Source: Spirochaetota bacterium (GTDB lineage: Bacteria > Spirochaetota > Spirochaetia > SPDA01 > JAJSAL01). From it: a stretch of 64,000 bases of DNA. Of the stretch, positions 61,016 through 64,000 are shown piece after piece; the stretch's first letter is position 1, and each line of letters starts with the position of its first letter. Where the stretch lies: positions 1 through 64,000 of the forward strand of contig JAJSAL010000011.1 in assembly GCA_024274705.1 (NCBI GenBank), in the 5' to 3' direction. The notes beneath the pieces were generated by a model. The model saw only the letters and a program-made list of their open reading frames with translations. It had not been told where the DNA came from and ran no database searches. Made by a program: the position numbers and the translations under genes.

Positions 61016-62101
61016 ATGAAGAAGAAAAAAATCCACCTTTCTCCCTTGCAATCCCCGGTAAAACTCCTCGCTGTTCCTTTCCTCCTCCTTGCCCTCATCT
61101 CCTGCACCCGCTGTTCCTTAGGCGGCGGTACTGAAGGGATCACCATTTTAAGTTATAACTGTGAGAATTTGTTCGATGATGTGGACAATGGTACGGAGTA
61201 TGCGGCATACGATCCCGGGCTCGGAGAATGGAACGCCAATCTGTACTATCTGAAACTGAAGAACATAGCCGAAGTGATCCTCTGTTCAACCCGGCGTGGA
61301 CCTGACATTATTGCACTCCAGGAAATTGAAAACGAACATGTTCTGACTGATCTGCGGGATACCTTTCTAACAGGGAAAGGGTACCGTACCATAGTTACTC
61401 CGGATTCAGCTGAGTCTGCAGTACGGTGCGGCTTTATCAGCAGGTTTCCGGTTTCTTATGTGAGGATTCACAGCGTCTCCATCGATGGAAAGACCGCCGG
61501 AAGAAGCATCCTGGAAACAGGTTTTTCTATTGATTCCGCCACCCTTATTCTGTTCAACAACCACTGGAAATCCAAATCAGGCGGTGCGGAGGAAACGGAA
61601 CCTCAGCGCGTAGAGGCTGCAGGGTACATAAAAAACAGAATCTCCCAACTGCTCGAAGAATCACCGAATGCAGACATCATAATCTTAGGTGATCTGAACG
61701 AGAATGTAGACGAGTTCGAACGTGTGAATAACGCTTACCAGACTGCTCTGATTATGGAAGGGGAAGATGTTCCTCCTGCCTATCTGGCCAAGAGTATTTC
61801 AGTCACATTCGATGTGGAAGCTCTTTCGCCGCCAGGGACTGCTGCACCCGTATTCTATTCCCCCTGGGGGGAACTCCCGGGCAAGGGGAGTTACATGTAT
61901 AACAGTTCCTGGGAAACAATCGACCACTTTCTCCTGACGGCTTCTTTATTCGATTCAGGTGGTTTTTCCTACAGTTCGTTCGAAGTGATAGAAGAAGATT
62001 TCATGGTCAATGACCGGGGGGTCCCTTTACGGTGGAACTCGGACTTGCAGCAGGGCTATTCGGACCATTTGCCTATCCTCCTTACCCTTGTAAAAGATTG
62101 A
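61016..62101 (+). CDS. Endonuclease/exonuclease/phosphatase-family lipoprotein
   Basis: A 361-residue secreted hydrolase. The signal peptide PFLLLALISC ends in a lipobox cysteine. The EEP fold is visible: ILSYNCENLFDDVDNG (metal-site Asn/Glu), PDIIALQEIEN, LFNNHWKSKSGG, IILGDLNENVDEF (catalytic Asp/Asn) and QGYSDHLPILLTL (catalytic Asp/His). Substrate may be nucleic acid or phosphate esters; it probably acts in the periplasm or outer membrane. ATG 61016 follows GGG; an upstream frame from 61004 is possible. Confidence 0.87.
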   Translation: MKKKKIHLSPLQSPVKLLAVPFLLLALISCTRCSLGGGTEGITILSYNCENLFDDVDNGTEYAAYDPGLGEWNANLYYLKLKNIAEVILCSTRRGPDIIALQEIENEHVLTDLRDTFLTGKGYRTIVTPDSAESAVRCGFISRFPVSYVRIHSVSIDGKTAGRSILETGFSIDSATLILFNNHWKSKSGGAEETEPQRVEAAGYIKNRISQLLEESPNADIIILGDLNENVDEFERVNNAYQTALIMEGEDVPPAYLAKSISVTFDVEALSPPGTAAPVFYSPWGELPGKGSYMYNSSWETIDHFLLTASLFDSGGFSYSSFEVIEEDFMVNDRGVPLRWNSDLQQGYSDHLPILLTLVKD

Positions 62102-62179
62102 AAATATTCCGTTTATCTATGGCAAAAATCCATGATATTTCTTATAGTTTCTCAATAACCGGTTGTGAGGTATGCTGCA

Positions 62180-62374
62180 GTGAGCAGGCTTTGGTTCATC
62201 AAAGAAGACGATGTAGTGATCAGTGTGTTTCCTTCTCAAAGATCCGCCAGGGTCGAACTCAATGCTCTCGAACGCGAAGAATACTCAGATTATGAGCTCT
62301 ACCCGATAGATATCGATGATCTGGAGGAATATCCGGATGAATTGGATAAGGCGGAGGAAGAAGGGTATGTGTAA
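62180..62374 (+). CDS. Small acidic protein, unrecognised
   Basis: A 64-residue protein starting GTG 62180 (SRLWFIKEDDVVISVFPSQRS). It has a basic middle and a very acidic C-terminal half (DYELYPIDIDDLEEYPDELD). GAGG precedes the GTG by 9 nt; an alternative GTG at 62165 gives 69 residues. It sits between the EEP lipoprotein and the radical SAM gene. I recognise no family. The codon pattern resembles real genes here. Confidence 0.5.
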   Translation: MSRLWFIKEDDVVISVFPSQRSARVELNALEREEYSDYELYPIDIDDLEEYPDELDKAEEEGYV

Positions 62375-62417
62375 TACTCCAATCCCCGGTAATTGAAGAA
62401 TTCCTGTTCCACCGCGA

Positions 62418-62445
62418 TTGTCAAGGGCGGTGAATGTGATATAAT
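62418..62445 (+). promoter_or_regulatory. Promoter of the radical SAM gene
   Basis: TTGTCA (62418-62423), 16 nt, perfect TATAAT (62440-62445). The start would be near 62452, leaving a short leader with GAGG before the GTG at 62475. Confidence 0.6.
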
Positions 62446-62474
62446 GCCCCCGGTTTGTCATGAGGTGTACATCA

Positions 62475-63872
62475 GTGAGAAAGCTGTTACTGGTAAATCC
62501 TGTAGCGAAAAAGAGCGGATATCTTTTAAGCAGGTTTTCCACCTTTGCCCCCCTGGGTCTGGGATATGTGGCGGGTATGACCCCGGAATCCTGGGGAATT
62601 CGGCTTATCGATGAAAATTTTGATTCCTTCGTATATGAAGAAGCGGATCTTGTTGCAATATCCGCATTTACCAGCAATATCAACAGGGCTTATGAAATAG
62701 CAGCCCAATACCGGGAAAATGGAATAAAAGTCGTTATCGGAGGGATCCATGCTTCCATGGAACCGGAAGAAGTGGGCAGCCATGCAGATGCGGTGGTCGT
62801 GGGGGAAGTTGAAAGTACATGGAACACCGTGCTTGCGGATTTCGAAAACGGATCTCTTAAGAAAGTGTACCGTGCGCCGGTGGTGGACCTGGAAACCTTA
62901 AAAGTAAAACCGAGAAGAGACATCTTTCATCCCGGATATTTCTGGAATTCCGTTCAGACGTCCCGGGGGTGTCCTTTCGATTGTATGTTCTGTTCCGTCA
63001 CCAGGTATCTCGGCAGGGATTACAGACAGCGAAAAGTGGATGATGTCCTGGAAGAGTTGTCGGAGATAGACGGCAGGTATATCGCTTTCGTAGACGACAA
63101 TCTGATCGGCTACAGCGAAAACAGCCGGGAACGGGCAAAGAAGCTGTTCCGGGGTATGATCGACCGGAAGATGAACAAACACTGGTGGATGCAGACATCT
63201 ATCAATGCGGTCCAGGACGAAGAAGTACTACGGCTGGCGGCCAGGGCCGGGTGCATGTTTGCCTTTATCGGTTTAGAGACGATCAAGGAAGAACTGCTGG
63301 AAAAAATGCGGAAAGGGGTGAACATGGCTGTCGGCATCGACAACTACGGCGGTGTCATCAAGTCTATTCACAGGCATGGGATCGGGGTAATGGGAGGATT
63401 TATCCTGGGAAATGATTATGAATCTGCTCCGTATTACCGGAAGTTCGCAAGATACCTCCTTCATTCCGGAATCGATATCTGTCAGATCAGTTTGCTCACT
63501 CCTCTCCCCGGTACCAGGCTGATGGAAACCATGAAGAGTGAAAACAGGCTCATGCACAACGTATTCCCCGAGGACTGGACAAAATACCGCCTTTCCAGAA
63601 TCGTCCATCAGCTTAAGGGTGTTACCGCTGAAGGGGTATACCGGGGTGATAACTATATCAAGAAAAAGATCTACAGCCCCTTAGCCTTCGTTTACCGGAT
63701 GGTCAGAAGTGCCGTAAGCCTTAACAACCTTCACAGTTTTGGTGCGGTGTATCAATTCAACCGGGCCCTGAAAAAGAGTTGGAGAAACTCACACTACTAT
63801 AAAAACTATCCTGCGGACTTACAAGAAAAGGAAGCATTGCGTGGTGTCGAAGAAATATCTCATGGAGAGTGA
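62475..63872 (+). CDS. B12-binding-domain radical SAM protein
   Basis: A 465-residue enzyme. The N-terminal cobalamin-binding-like region (RKLLLVNPVAKKSGYLLSRF ... KVVIGGIHASMEPEEV) precedes the radical SAM core with the cluster motif GCPFDCMFC near residue 175, FVDDNLIGYSENSRE and FAFIGLETIKEELLEKM. Members methylate or rearrange unactivated carbons, and many act on lipids or antibiotics. GTG 62475 is preferred because GAGG precedes it; ATG 62460 is possible. It overlaps the methyltransferase gene by 32 nt. Its cobalamin need may link it to the B12 importer at the window start. Confidence 0.87.
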   Translation: MRKLLLVNPVAKKSGYLLSRFSTFAPLGLGYVAGMTPESWGIRLIDENFDSFVYEEADLVAISAFTSNINRAYEIAAQYRENGIKVVIGGIHASMEPEEVGSHADAVVVGEVESTWNTVLADFENGSLKKVYRAPVVDLETLKVKPRRDIFHPGYFWNSVQTSRGCPFDCMFCSVTRYLGRDYRQRKVDDVLEELSEIDGRYIAFVDDNLIGYSENSRERAKKLFRGMIDRKMNKHWWMQTSINAVQDEEVLRLAARAGCMFAFIGLETIKEELLEKMRKGVNMAVGIDNYGGVIKSIHRHGIGVMGGFILGNDYESAPYYRKFARYLLHSGIDICQISLLTPLPGTRLMETMKSENRLMHNVFPEDWTKYRLSRIVHQLKGVTAEGVYRGDNYIKKKIYSPLAFVYRMVRSAVSLNNLHSFGAVYQFNRALKKSWRNSHYYKNYPADLQEKEALRGVEEISHGE

Positions 63873-64000
63873 TGATGAGATCCGCAGACTCGAATTGAAA
63901 ACAGGATTCGATGCGGTTCGTGATCAGGCCGGCTGGGCGGGATTGAAACCCGGAATGAGGGTAGCGGACATCGGCTGTGGAAGCGGTAAAACGAGTCTCT
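63841..64000 (+). CDS. Start of a SAM-dependent methyltransferase (partial)
   Basis: The window ends 160 nt into the gene. GTG 63841 (VVSKKYLMESDDEIRRLELK) follows AAAAGGAAG; an ATG at 63862 is an alternative start. The last residues GMRVADIGCGSGKTSL contain the class I AdoMet-binding GxGxG motif. It overlaps the radical SAM gene end, so a joint pathway is likely. Confidence 0.7.
   Translation, partial: MVSKKYLMESDDEIRRLELKTGFDAVRDQAGWAGLKPGMRVADIGCGSGKTSL

Noticed and set aside
1-64000. tRNA, rRNA, prophage, transposase or CRISPR genes
   Set aside because: No sequence with the required motifs was found on either strand by reading; a tRNA scan would settle it.

Overview
The window reads as a chromosomal segment of a free-living, saccharolytic spirochaete. 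The evidence is indirect: a class I (archaeal-type) lysyl-tRNA synthetase, sugar-binding proteins whose signal peptides end in a cysteine-free AGGQKE-type junction, a spirochaete-style outer-membrane barrel fused to Ig-like repeats and an OmpA domain, and many CUT2-type sugar ABC transporters. No rRNA, tRNA, CRISPR array or prophage was seen. Genes are tightly packed, and several convergent pairs overlap.

Layout. 0-3.3 kb: cobalamin riboswitch and a BtuFCD-type importer. 3.4-9.4 kb: a PdxA-family dehydrogenase, then a heptose-phosphate cluster made of gmhA plus an AGE-type sugar epimerase, divergent from a PfkB kinase-HAD phosphatase fusion and an unnamed conserved protein. 9.4-18.0 kb: a leftward set with a cyclic-nucleotide/STAS regulator, exbB, exbD, tonB and a 1755-residue barrel-Ig-OmpA envelope protein. 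18.2-22.1 kb: a URO-D-like protein, a small Xre regulator, RlpA and an AT-rich BglII-like restriction-modification pair. 22.3-28.1 kb: lysS class I, rpiA, an MMPL/RND exporter and a GNAT-like protein. 28.1-37.6 kb: a LacI-controlled CUT2 transporter cassette with RpiB, a ROK kinase and two URO-D-like genes, resembling a D-allose operon without its epimerase. 37.8-41.1 kb: a lipoprotein, era, clpP and purC. 41.4-60.3 kb: a large sugar or polyol island with two FGGY kinases, a TPP-dependent E1 alpha/beta pair with a lone lipoyl protein, a second LacI regulator, an aldo/keto reductase, DhaKL, an M29 peptidase, another URO-D-like gene, a RhaS/LsrB-type transporter, DeoR and BtpA. 61.0-64.0 kb: a lipoprotein nuclease/phosphatase, a small acidic protein, a B12-binding radical SAM protein and the start of a methyltransferase.

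Most striking observation. Six otherwise intact genes (tonB, the cNMP/STAS regulator, the MMPL exporter, era, the lipoyl protein and a URO-D-like gene) are each cut by exactly one in-frame UAA or UAG, with normal family sequence resuming in the same frame. A seventh gene carries a frameshift plus an internal deletion. Ordinary gene ends here use all three stop codons, so this is not simple reassignment. Readthrough, recent nonsense mutation and sequence error all remain possible.

How the parts may work together. The 41-60 kb island is probably one regulon. A TTAAAACAT-like element lies in or beside the promoters of the E1 operon, dhaKL, FGGY kinase 2, the second binding protein and btpA-deoR. 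A sugar or polyol would enter by the ABC system, be phosphorylated by an FGGY or DhaKL kinase, and be cleaved or oxidised further. The substrate cannot be read from sequence alone. Four URO-D-superfamily genes in 64 kb, three of them inside or next to sugar cassettes, suggest an uncharacterised role for this fold in sugar catabolism.
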